Below are positions 46,834 to 57,590 of a DNA stretch of 64,000 bases, piece by piece. A model generated the notes under the pieces. The model saw only the letters and a list, made by a program, of their open reading frames with translations. It was not told the DNA's origin and made no database searches. The position numbers and the translations under genes are program-made. Each line of letters opens with the position of its first letter. Positions within the stretch are counted from its first letter, which is position 1. Source of the DNA: Flaccisagitta enflata (taxonomy: Eukaryota; Chaetognatha; Sagittoidea; Aphragmophora); contig OZ231126.1 in the NCBI GenBank assembly GCA_965153355.1, positions 47,120,001 through 47,184,000 on the forward strand, written 5' to 3'.

Positions 46834-47031
46834 CCTCTCTCTCTCTTTCTCTCGACGCCACTCGTGTTTCGCCGAAACTGTTTCGGGTTTCTCCGGTCAA
46901 AACAAAGTGGGGATTAGTGGTTGCCCTCGGTGGGCTACAGTCAGTTCACCGCTAACAAGGAGTTTAAAATCATTATGGTCCAAAAATTTTGACAGATATT
47001 GCCGATTCACCGTTAAAGGCGTGCCCGTTAT

Positions 47032-47513
47032 CTAGGGGCAATTTAGCATTACAAAAGGCTAAAAAAATTTTAACTTTTTTAACTAACTTTTAACCTTTAA
47101 CCTTTGTAAAAGTTAAAAAAGTTAAAAAAGTTAAAAAAGGTTAAAAAGGTTAAAAATTAAAAAAATGTTAAAAAAAGTTAAAAATACTAAAAAGTTAAAA
47201 AAAAAGTTAAAAAGTTAAAAATGTTAAAAGTTAAAAATGTTAAAAAAGTTAAAAATATTAAAAAACTGCAGTCGGCAATAAAAAAGCACTGACTAAAAAC
47301 CATGGGCTATTAAAGTTTTTTAACTTTTTAATCTTTAACTTTTTAACTTTTTGCTTTTAACTTTTTTTTAACTAACCTTTTAACTTTTAACCTTTAACAT
47401 TTTTAAACTTTTTTTTTTTTAACTTTTTAACATTTTTTTTAACTTTACTAAAAGTTGTAAAAAGTTAAAAAAAGTTAAAAAAGGTTAAAAAATTTTTAGC
47501 TTTCGTACCCCCT
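47032..47513. mobile_element. GTTAAAAAA-array foldback element
   Basis: The left end TCTAGGGGCAATTTAGC... and right end AATTTTTAGCTTTCGTACCCCCTG resemble the ends of Y. The interior is TTAAAAAAG in the left half and its complement in the right half, with a short spacer near 47270-47320. Confidence 0.5.
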
Positions 47514-47861
47514 GACAACTTTCTTTTAACAATCTCGTGCAAAGGCTGGAAATCTCATTGGTTCACGTGGTAACTCATCTCCAATCAGTAAATCTAGCTG
47601 ATCTCCATGGAGATGAGCATTCCATATGATATGTGAAAGGGGATAGAACAGCAGCAGCGGCAGCAGAGATGATAATTTGCATACAAGCAAATACACATGG
47701 AGTTTAAAGTAATGCAATGGTTGAACTCTACCCGGGTGGCTGTACTCAGCCATGATGACAGTACCCTGGTACCCTGTCTCTATGGTACCCTGGCCTGATA
47801 GTAATTCTTAATGACAGTATTATTTCATGGTAGTGGTCTCACAATAACTGTAATACACTGA

Positions 47862-48395
47862 TGTCAGCATCATTGTCATTCATATCATCATTTGGCATCA
47901 TTGTCATTCAGCATCATCGTCATTCAGCGTCGTCATTATTCAGCGTCGTGGTCATTCAGTGTCGTGGTCATTCAGCGTCGTGGTCATTCAGCATCATCGT
48001 CTTTATTCAGCATCGTCGTCTTTATTCTGCATCATCTTTATTCAGCATTGTCGTCTTTATTCAGCATCGTCGTCTTTATTCAGCATCGCCGTCTTTATTC
48101 AGCATCATCGTCTTTATTCAGCATCGCCGTCTTTATTCAGCATTGTCGTCAATCAGCATCGTCGTCTTTATTCAGCATTGTTGTCATTCAGCATCGTCAT
48201 CATTCAGCATAGTCATCATTCAGCGTCGTTGTCATTCATCATCGTCGTCATTCAGCTTCGTCGTCATTCGGCATCGTCGTCATTCAGCATCGTCGTCATT
48301 CAGCATCGTTGTCATTCAGTATCGTTGTCATTCAGCATTGTCATCATTCAGCATTGTCATCATCATCATCATCATTCAGCATCATCATCAGTCAA
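47862..48395. repeat. CATTCAGCATCRTCGT minisatellite
   Basis: 15-18-bp units of TCATTCAGCATCGTCG, ending in ATC trinucleotides. Confidence 0.88.
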
Positions 48396-49574
48396 AGAGG
48401 AAGTACCTATAATAAAGCTGTATTTAGTCAATGAAAACCTAGTCTTATCTGACGAGTGCGACAGTGAGATGTACTATGTTCTGCCTATAATAAATGATGA
48501 TATTCCAACTTAGCCCCATGGTGCGGAGAAGGGGGGAGGACATCCATACTCCAGGGAGAAGTTCCATGACTGCATCAATGCTTCAAATGCTGTTGGTCTT
48601 AGAGTACATCAGCAGTAGCCATAACGTGGAGGATTGCATCACATGAAAGAGAAAACAGAAACAGGGAAATCAAGCATTATGAAAAGACACCGGCAAAATG
48701 ATAGACAAGATCATCAGGGCCAAAGGCCCCAGCCATGGTTAGATGCAGGGGCTGATGGCGGATAGAAGAAATACAAATTCAGAAAGAAATTATTTCCTCT
48801 CTGTCCTTGATATTCTCTTATGTACATGGGAAATCCCACATGGCCCTAATGGCATCTTGATGTAGCCACAGAAGGGCATTTTGAGTTCTAGAATTATTCA
48901 AAATAACTCAAAAGAACAATACGGAAAGTATACCTGATGTTGAGATGACGATGAATAGCCGCCAGGAGAGGCAACCTGAAGCTGGTATTATTGCTGCTGC
49001 TGAAGCAAGGATGAGATTGTTGACTAGTTGATGTGAAGCAAATCGATTTTAGCCTCTTTGTTCAGTTTAAACTCTGAAGTCCAAGATGTTTGGAAGTTTG
49101 TCGAAGATGAGCTGCATGAGCGGTTGAACAAGGAAAGGAGTGCGGCTACGCGTATCAAGTCGTAGAAGATGTAATGATGTACATTTGTGCGAAGTTTCAA
49201 CACCGTAGTCCCAGCCGTTTTTAAGGTAGAGTCCAGATCGTGGGCGAAGATGTCCAACAGCTCGACGGCAATTTGGCGGTGCCAGTTGATGAAGTTGGAT
49301 GCCTTGCACCCTTTTACCGAAGCTGACAACAATTGGATGAAAGGCTGTTGATTGAAAAGCTGTTGAAGTTAAAAGCGCGGGAAGCGTTGTTGACGTGCTT
49401 TAAAACCACCGATGTCCATGAATTTTGGTATGCTAATGCACCTCCATGGAATGTCATGTCAATTTAGAAGAGAATCGTTAAAGTTGTTTGTGTTCTGGAC
49501 GTTGTTTAAGTTGCGGTACCGCGACCGTCGTCGATGCCTCAAAAGCGATTCATCTGAAACTCCTAACCAAGCAT
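48396..49574. other. No gene seen
   Basis: Unique-looking DNA. It has short open frames (40-100 codons) without recognisable motifs or paired splice sites. Confidence 0.4.
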
Positions 49575-49684
49575 TTGGGCAGGAGCGGTAATGCAGAAAA
49601 ACGCCCGAAAACGCCAAAAAAACTAAGTGTGATGGACCGACTGACCTAGCAGGTTAGAGAGTCGTGTGTACACGACTAAAAATA
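49575..49684 (+). mobile_element. Family-1 repeat, 3' half, with a third stem variant
   Basis: GGGCAGGAGCGGTAATGCAG core, GATGGACCGACTGACC tract, then the stem GTCGTG/CACGAC (49661-49676) and CTAAAAA. Both sides of the stem changed together relative to GTCGCG/CGCGAC. Confidence 0.75.
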
Positions 49685-49867
49685 TCTCCAGATATTACTA
49701 TTTAGAAGTAGTACGTAAAAATGTATTTTGCTTGAATAAGTAATTCTAATCATAAATTTTTTTGAAGTTTATATAGTATTAAAAATTAAAAACGCTAAAA
49801 ATGTTGGAAAATCCATTTAGCCTTAAAGTACAAGAAGCCATCAAGAAAATGACGTTTTTATATAACG

Positions 49868-50093
49868 AGGCCAATACTTTGCAGTCGCACGCGGTTCTTA
49901 AGACCAGAAGACAAAAAGACAAAAAGACCAAGACCAAGACCCCGGCCCCAAATGTAAATTGACTTAAATTAACTTTAAATAAACAAAATAAATAAAATAG
50001 CGTAAAACAACGAAGAAAGTGTAGCGTGACTGACATACAGACCGACCGGCGGACAGAGTGTGTTGTAGAGTCGCGTGCACGCGAACAAAAAGT
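49868..50093 (+). mobile_element. Family-1 repeat
   Basis: GAGGCCAATACTTTGCAGTC start, resembling the copy at 417. The end is GAGTCGCGTGCACGCGAACA followed by AAAA, with one stem-end change. It contains AAGACCAAGACCAAGACC. Confidence 0.7.
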
Positions 50094-50970
50094 GTAGCCA
50101 ATCGATTGCGATAACGCGACTTCGATAACGCGACTTCGGTAATTAATCGGGATGAAGGATGGGGGGGGGGGGAGGGTCTGTAGGTAACAACAGGATGAAG
50201 TCGGACAAAATACCGTTAGTAATGTGAGGTAGTTAATAACACAGTATAACACGGTAATGATGATGACAAGGTGTAGGAGGTGACAACGCAGAAAATGATG
50301 CAATGTAGGTAATGACGTAGATTAAATTATGACAGAAAATGTAGATATTACCAATGATGTAGAGATGCCTTAAACAATTTTACCATCCTCCATCACTACG
50401 AGGGTTTGAAAGAACCTCGCTTGTCCGCATGAATGATCGTATGCGCGTCGCCGTCGTCGTCGTTGATCGCGGGAGTCGGGGGAAGAGAGAATCGATGTCG
50501 AATGCCGGCGGTGTTGTCGAGGGGATGAAGACTGTTGTCAAGAGGAGTCATCTGCGATCATCAGTGTTGGTCAAAGGTCGAAAGAAAGTGTCTCAGTTCT
50601 GGGGCGGACACCAGGTTCCCTGGCCGTGACTTGGCTGCCAATAGGCGCAGATGGGAAGGCGCGTGGTTCTCATATCCCTACTGATACTAATACCTTGGAA
50701 GGTAGAAACATGATTCTTAGCATGCATGCATGTAGGAGAACGCCAGCTGTATACCAATGCAATATCTCGATCCCTAAAATACAAAGAAACAATGTCAATG
50801 CCAAACAATTCAAGGATATGAAAATGATAACAAGAGCCCCCCTTTTATGAATGAGAATGAATGAATCAGAAATATATATAACGCATGAGTTTCTTCATTT
50901 TATCATCTTAATTCGTCGTCTTCTGCCTTTCCATCGTCATCGTCCTTTTTCATCCATTATCTTCCGCTTT
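50094..50970. other. No gene seen
   Basis: Contains a G-run (50161-50173) and mixed sequence. A GTTAGTAATG/GGTAATGATG-like degenerate stretch lies at 50215-50360. Confidence 0.4.
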
Positions 50971-51250
50971 CATGACGAGTTTTCTCCGTCATGACAAGCT
51001 TTCTCCGTCATGACGTGGGTGCTCCGTCATGACGAGGGTGCTGCATCATGACGAGGGTGCTACGTCATGACGAGGGTCCTCCGTCATGACGAGGGATCTC
51101 CGTCATGACGAGGGTTCTCCATCATGACGAGGGTTCTCCATCATGACGAGGGTTCTCCATCATGACGAGTTTTCTCCGTCATGATAAGCTTTCTCCGTCA
51201 TGACGAGGGTGCTCCGTCATGACGAGGGTTCTACGTCATGACGAGGGTTA
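50971..51250. repeat. 20-bp GTCATGAC minisatellite
   Basis: About 14 units of CTCCGTCATGACGAGGGTTG type. Each carries the palindrome GTCATGAC or TCATGA at its centre. Isolated single units recur near 51488 and 51920-51950. Confidence 0.9.
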
Positions 51251-51318
51251 GCACCACTAGTCAATACCCTCAATCATATTCACCAGTGATGATGTACTGT
51301 TGACGCTGATAAGCTAAT

Positions 51319-51490
51319 TTTTAGTCGCGCTCACGCGACTCTACAACCCGCTTCGTCAGTTGGTCGGACGGTTGGTTGGTTAGTCACACTTATACTTTTT
51401 TTTTTTATTTTATATTTTTGACCTCACTGCTCCAGCCCAAATAGTATGATGACCTCAAATATGGCCCCTGCCCACCTGCACGCGACTCAT
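51319..51490 (-). mobile_element. Family-1 repeat, reverse orientation
   Basis: TTTTTAGTCGCGCTCACGCG start with a perfect stem around a CTCA loop, then ACCCGCTTCGTCAGTTGG. ATGGCCCCTGCCCACCTGCA lies near its end. Confidence 0.72.
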
Positions 51491-52275
51491 TATGACGAGG
51501 GTGCTAACAACCGTTCGTAACTCTGAATATACAAAGGCTTCAAATCTTGTGAAAAAAAAATAAATTTTAGCTTCATTTTCAATTTTAGCTTAATTATAAT
51601 AAAATGTTAGTGTTTTGTTAATATTCTTTAAATGTTACTTTAAGCGAAATGTTCTTATTTTCAAGGCCAAATGAAGCCTTTAACGTTCTAGAGCCTATGC
51701 AATGTAGACAAATTTTCACTAAATAATTGAAGCTACTATTGCTACTAAGCATCAGTTGTGGTCGCTTCTTGTAGTTTAATCTCTCTTAAAAGTGTTGCCT
51801 CACCCTAGCTGTGAGGGAACACAAGAATTAACGGAGAACCAATCACGAGACAGGTCACATTGAAAGAGAGACTATTGCTACCGAAGTGTTAGTAATTTGT
51901 TGACAAAATCTCCGTCCTTACAAGGGTGCTCCGCCATAACGTGGGTGCTCCAGCTTATAGGGGCTTTTCCGTTGTGATTGGGGTTCTTTATTCTAGGAAG
52001 GCTAAAATTTTTTTAATTTCTAATATAAGGAATAGCCTTCGAAAGAAAATGACGTTCTTAAAAAAAAAGTGTAGTAGGCAATTTTACCCTGTTATGTCGG
52101 TGCGTCTTTTCCCTTTACTTTTTTGTGTCTTTGCGGTCTTTGGCTTCACATCATGCTTCAGTACAATTTCAAAACTGCATCTGTCCACCTGCATGCAACT
52201 CTGATCGCCGTGCATCTGGCCTTCTATAGTTTGCGTTTTTCGTTTCACTGCCCTTACCCAAACCGAGTTCAATAA
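51491..52275. other. No gene seen
   Basis: AT-rich DNA without clear repeats or coding signals. Confidence 0.4.
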
Positions 52276-52424
52276 TTTTTAGTCGCGGACTAGCGACTCT
52301 ATAAGAGGCTTTATCGGTCCGTCTGTCCGTTGGTAATGATCGAGTTTGAAAGTGCAAAAACGCCCATTTTCGCCCCTGCCCACCCATCTGCGACTGGTAT
52401 TGGACGTGTATCCGGCCTTGTTAT
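52276..52424 (-). mobile_element. Compact, nearly complete family-1 repeat
   Basis: 149 bp from TTTTTAGTCGCGGACTAGCG to GTGTATCCGGCCTTGTTA. A GGTCCGTCTGTCCGTTGG tract follows the hairpin, then CGCCCCTGCCCACCCATCTG. Confidence 0.78.
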
Positions 52425-52669
52425 TTCCATACTCACCATTGTCCACTTGTCCGCCTCCGCGCGACTCAGGTGGTCATACACCCGTCCTCAAACAAGCAGC
52501 AAATTGGTCGATGATGGCTTCAAATCTATGATGACATACCTTGAAAAAAAATTTTCAAAAAACTGAAAATAAAAATTGAAAAAAAAAAAATGAAAAAATA
52601 ATTTAAAAAAAAAATCACAAAAAAAACATTCACAAAAAAAAATTCAAAACAAAAATTGCTGTAGTCCTA

Positions 52670-53990
52670 GTAACATAATACTACATAAGCTAATATCTCA
52701 TAAATCAGACTTCAGATTTATTTCGAATTTTGCAGGGGCTTGTCAATTGATATCCTTTACTTGCATACCAAATTTTAAAAAAAAATTCACAAACCTTTAC
52801 TACCCTTTGCCTATGTAAATTGCTTAAGTTCTAGTAACATATTACTAGATAAATAAGCTAATATCTCATAAACCAGACTACAAATGTTTTTAGCAGTTTT
52901 TAGCAGTTTTTAGCAAGAAATTTTTAAAAAGAGGACCCCTTTTTATAAGGGTCATACTGCTAAAAAGTTGCTAAATATTTGCTAAAAACATGCTAAAAAC
53001 ATGCTAAAATGTTTATATACCCTTCAAATTTTAGCGACTGCTAAAGTGTTGCTAAAATATTGCTAAAATGGGTCGCTCTACTTAAGCTTCTTTTTAGCAA
53101 CGTTTTAGCAACATTTCAGTAACATTTTAGCAACATTTTAGTAACACTTTAGCATAATTTTAGCATAATATTAGCATCATTTCAGCATAATATCAGCAAC
53201 ATTTCAGCATAATTTTAGCAACATTTTAGCATCATTTAAGCATAGTTTTAGCAACATTTTAGCAAATTTTCTTTACTATCATAGCATCATTTCATAATCC
53301 TTGAGTAAGTTTTTACCAACTTTTTAGCAAACAATGTCACAAACCTTTTAGCAAGTTTTTAGTAACTAATATCACAATTTCAAAATCCTTTTAGCAAGTT
53401 CTTAGTAACTTTTTAGCAGAGTTTTGATAGCCTTTTAGCAAGAAAAATTTTTTTTTTACAAAGTCATGGCTTTTTAGCGGGATTTTCAGCAACTAAAAAG
53501 TTTTTTAGCAGCCATTTTCTTCAAAAGAGGACCCCGTTGCTAAAAACTGCTAAAAACTGCTAAAAACATTTTTAGCTTTCCCCACCCTGTAGTAACATGT
53601 TACTAGATATATAAGCTAATATCTCATAAACCAGATTTCAGATTTAATTCGAATTTTGCAGGGGTTGTTTATTTAGTACCCTCTACTTGTATGCCAAATT
53701 AAAAAAAAATTCACATACTTTTACTACCCTCTACCTATGTAAATCGCCTAAGTCCAGTAAAATATTACTACAAAAATAATAGGCAAAGGGTAGTAAAGGT
53801 ATATAAATTTTGCTGAAAATTGGTACACAAGCTCCCATTGGCATAAAAGTAACACTGGTAAAGTTTCATGAACTTCTGAAGTCTGGTTCAAAAGATATGA
53901 GGTTTTCAACGACGACAACGACGACTGACTGACTACACGATCAGGTCCATCACATAGTCCCACGGATCTGATTGCCGTGGGACAAAAATA
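52670..53990 (+). mobile_element. Family-3 hairpin-ended element, interrupted by a TTTTTAGC-array element
   Basis: Direct repeats of about 165 bp (AGCTAATATCTCATAAACCA and TTTACTACCCT...CTATGTAAAT) occur on both sides of a 0.7-kb insert. The right end has ACGACGACAACGACGACTGA, then a hairpin GTCCCACGG...CCGTGGGAC (53957-53983) and AAAAA. The left limit is uncertain. Confidence 0.6.
52885..53590. mobile_element. TTTTTAGC-array element nested in the family-3 element
   Basis: Made mostly of 11-12-bp TTTTAGCAACA/TTTTTAGCAG units in both orientations. The right end AACATTTTTAGC...CACCCTG resembles the right ends of Y (7939) and of the element at 47032. The left limit is approximate. Confidence 0.5.
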
Positions 53991-54676
53991 TAATCTTAAA
54001 ATATAATCTTAAAACATACAAATGAAGGAATGGTTTGCGTATTAACTAGGATGGACAAAAAAGTACGAAGCTCTAGGGCGGCTTACCAGCTAGCACGAGA
54101 GTATCTTGACCTTTGAGAGAAGACCACCTAATGAATGAATCTGCCTGATGAACAATTTCGTCTGATGAACAATCCTGTCTGATGTACAATGCCGTCTGTT
54201 ATACGTTTCCGTGATGCATAGACATTTTTTTTATAAGAAACAAGTTAATAAGAACGTTCAAATCGTCAAAAATTTAAGAACATGCTAAAACATTGGAAGG
54301 CTTTATTTTTTCAAGAATGAAAGAACAAGTTCAAAATCTGAAAAAATTTAGAACATTTTTTTCTGGGCGTTTTCTTAATCGATTATTGGTAAATAGACGC
54401 TGTATCTTTTCTGTTCAGCAAATCATGTCTCACTTTATATAGTGTTTATCTTTCTACTTTTATTGATTTTAACATTTTTTAAAACGCTTGAATCTGCTGC
54501 TTTTCTGTTTCATTGACATTTTCTTTTTTTCTTCTCCTGAATGACAAACTCAACTAATTTGTTGAAGTTTAAAAACTTTGTTTAAATTAAAAACAATTTA
54601 AAAACAGTTTAACCTTGAAACCGCTAGATATTTAGGAACATTGAAGGCTTGCCAAAAAATGATGTTCTTATGAAAA
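53991..54676. other. No gene seen
   Basis: AT-rich. A short repeat, CTGATGAACAAT, appears three times near 54146-54190. Confidence 0.4.
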
Positions 54677-54829
54677 CAAGGCCGGATACACGGCAATCCA
54701 GTCGCGGACGGTTGGGCAGGAGCAGTAATGCGAAAACCGCTTGGAATTCAAAAATGTGACGGACCGACGGACCGACGTATCTACCGACGGACACGGCAAG
54801 GTGTAGAGTCGCGTGTCCGCGACTAAAAA
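54677..54829 (+). mobile_element. Compact, nearly complete family-1 repeat
   Basis: 153 bp from CAAGGCCGGATACACGGCAA to the stem GTCGCG/CGCGAC with loop TGTC (54808-54823) and CTAAAAA. A GACGGACCGACGGACCGACG tract precedes the hairpin. Confidence 0.8.
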
Positions 54830-55544
54830 GTGTATGACGAGTGCTAAGGTGACGTAGGCGCGAATTGAAGAAATCGTGTGCTTGTATATAGTTACATATC
54901 CCCCCCCCTCACTTTGCAAGGGGGAATCAAATAGAATTAAAGGATCCGTAATTGGGAAGGCCATCAAAGGGCAGAAAATTCTAAAGAAGGTACATAAGAT
55001 TCCACTTACCTAACCACTTTTTTGTAAAAGAACAACATTACAACACAAAGGTTTTATGGGGGAGTAAATTAAATGTACTAAGAACCCGCGCGGAAGAAAA
55101 TCAAAGGACCGTGGGGGGGGGGGGGAATGAGACCAATAGACATGCAGCTTAATCCACTCCTGAGAAACCAACAACCGTAGATGAAAAAACCAAGTTCTGT
55201 AAATGGAAAGGTAGAAGCAACAAGTAGTATAAATAGACAAATAATTCAATCCATTCGCAGTTGCCAAAAAAAACAAGTTCTAAATAGATACAGAAGATAT
55301 TGTCTAGAATTGAGATACCGCAATGGGGGCAAGCATTGGGGACAATCGTGCGAAGCGTAGGCTGCACTTGCTGACGCCAATAGTGAGAATGATCTACACA
55401 GCCTCCAGAAGATTTTTAAGTTGCCCCCGAGGGTGAGGAATATCGGCTGCTTGGCGGCATTGACGGAGTGGTTGCAGAATGGGGATGTTGAGAGTTGATT
55501 GAGGTCGGTCTGACGATGCTGTGAGTTGGTTTTGGCGACGATTG

Positions 55545-56150
55545 GATGAACTCTGTTGTTGTTGTCGGCGTTTTTTCGGCGGCTCGAGGGCGTCGACAAA
55601 AGAGGCTGTTAAAGCTGTTGTAGTTAGCCCACGATAATAAAATTAATACAGCACAGAGTGTTAGCCGTACACTAGCTGGTATTAAAATTTGATGGAGCTG
55701 CTGCAAAGGGTTCGGCGGTAATCAATGTTCAAAGTTGGCGTCGTGGCGGCGGCTCGAGGACGTCGACGAAAACGGCTGCTAGCACGGCTGTGGTTGACCG
55801 ACGATGTTAAATTTGATAAAGCACGTAGTGTTAGGTGTAGACTAGCTGCTGTTAGGATTTGACGGAGCTGCTGTAAGAGGTTTGGCGTCAGTTTGCCCGC
55901 AAAGTCGTAGGCGGCGGCGGCGGAGGTTCGAGGACGCCGAGAAAAACGTTCACTGCGGCCGTGGTTGTGACCCGATCACAATAAAATTTAGTATGCACGT
56001 AGTTCAGGTCATAGACTAGCTTGTCTAAAATTTTTACAAAGCTGATGTGAAGGGTTCGGCTTTAGCATGCTCGCGAAGTTGGCGGCACGACGACGGTTTG
56101 ACGACGTCGACGAAAACGGCTGTCCACGCGCATGAGAACGTCCGAGGAAG
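55545..56150. repeat. GC-rich tandem repeat of about 171 bp
   Basis: CGGCTCGAGGACGTCGACGA-type words recur at 55579, 55749, 55920 and 56093, about 171 bp apart, with TAGACTAGCT and GGAGCTGCTG between. About 3.4 diverged units. No gene product can be supported. Confidence 0.75.
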
Positions 56151-57590
56151 CTGAGATTTGAACTGCAGATGCTCCTTGATGTCGACTATCACTGTACCAA
56201 GTTTTGTGACGATCCGAGTCACGGTTCGGTGTTGGCGCGTCATCAAAGTTGGCGTCTCGGCGTCCGGCGGCTGTGGATGCGAAGGACGAGTCGACAAGCT
56301 GCTGCAGGCTGCTGGGGATGACGTCGACGGTCGTGATGGCGAGGGGAACGTTGGATGTAGTAACATGCTCGGATTGAAGTCTCTCGGATATACATATACA
56401 ATGATATACATATGTCATTGCGTGATTGTTTATCAAAGATGGCCTTGTGAACCCTATTTTAGTAGTTGATACGCGCACCATTCCTAGTTTTGTATTTAAA
56501 TTAAAACAACCCCCTCTAACTCCCAAACACACGTATGGCATCTCAAATACACGTTTACTTCCTGACTTGATCATTGTAGAGCATTGGACAGACAACACCA
56601 CTTCATAAGTCGCTAGTCCGCGATTGAAAATAGAGAAGCAAAAAACTGTTGCCCATGATGTTGAAATAAATCGATTCACCCGAGGGCAGCATCTCTTTAG
56701 GAGTCTAACCCATAATAATTCCGTTGCATGCATGCTTATACGCGCACCGCTTATGTAGCTTTATACACGATATTGATAAGCAAAAAACTAGTGCTGTAAA
56801 CATTTTTTACAGCAGCTAACCGACATGCATCATTTACATTTAAAACAAGGCTGAACACACGGCAATCCAGTCGCCAAAACCACTCTCAATTCGAAAATAT
56901 TGGACGGACCGATCGACGGACACGGTAAGGTGCAGAGTCGCTTGTCCGCGACTAAAAATATTCCAAACTTCGTTTTTCTGGAAAAAAAAAGATGAGGAAC
57001 ACGGTATGGCATACAGAATTGCATGAAAAAAGAGTATGGCAGGTATTGCAACTATAGGAGGTAAATGAGCGTGATTAAATCACAAAGACATGGCATCATA
57101 TACTTTTACATTAACCATGACTATTGGATAGTGACTGGCAGGCGGGTCCACGATGCAGCGTTGGAACTGTTCCCGCAAGCTCATGCCAAAAATAATTCAA
57201 AATTTAAAAATAAATATAATATTTCAAAGAGCCCAAACCTCGGGAAATGATAAGCAGGACAAATAAAGATGGGAAGAGCCAACAAAATGGAAGAGCACCG
57301 AGGAGGAAGAGAACTAACGAGGAAGAGAGCTGGCATTTAATATCAGCATCATTACGATCCATTAGTTGTCATTAAGGCTCTACCCAACGAGATAGGGCTG
57401 AAATGAATTTTGTCTTGAGTAATCAATGTACATAAGTTTCCCACAATCAAACTCAATAAACTTATGAATTGTAATAAATCATAATGGTTAATGATGCTGA
57501 TTTTTCATTACAACTCATTTGGGCCCATTTTAACCCTGAACTGTAATGATTTAATGGGTTATAATAACTAGTGATGCTGACTTGTCATAA
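56151..57590. other. Mostly unique spacer with one family-1 repeat
   Basis: Apart from the repeat at 56846-56959, I see only short open frames and AT-rich sequence. The satellite begins after 57590. Confidence 0.4.
56846..56959 (+). mobile_element. Compact family-1 repeat
   Basis: CAAGGCTGAACACACGGCAA start and GAGTCGCTTGTCCGCGACTA/AAAA end. The stem has one mismatch. Confidence 0.72.

Noticed and set aside
48396-48513. Short frame ending VKEEVPIIKLYLVNENLVLSD
   Set aside because: Looks protein-like but lacks a start or splice acceptor independent of the adjoining minisatellite. Too weak to call.
50971-51250. Possible CRISPR-like array of regular 20-bp repeats
   Set aside because: There are no unique spacers. 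The units are directly tandem, and the genome is eukaryotic.
55246-56733. Minus-strand frames of 96-223 codons
   Set aside because: They run through the 171-bp tandem repeat and lack recognisable motifs or paired splice sites.
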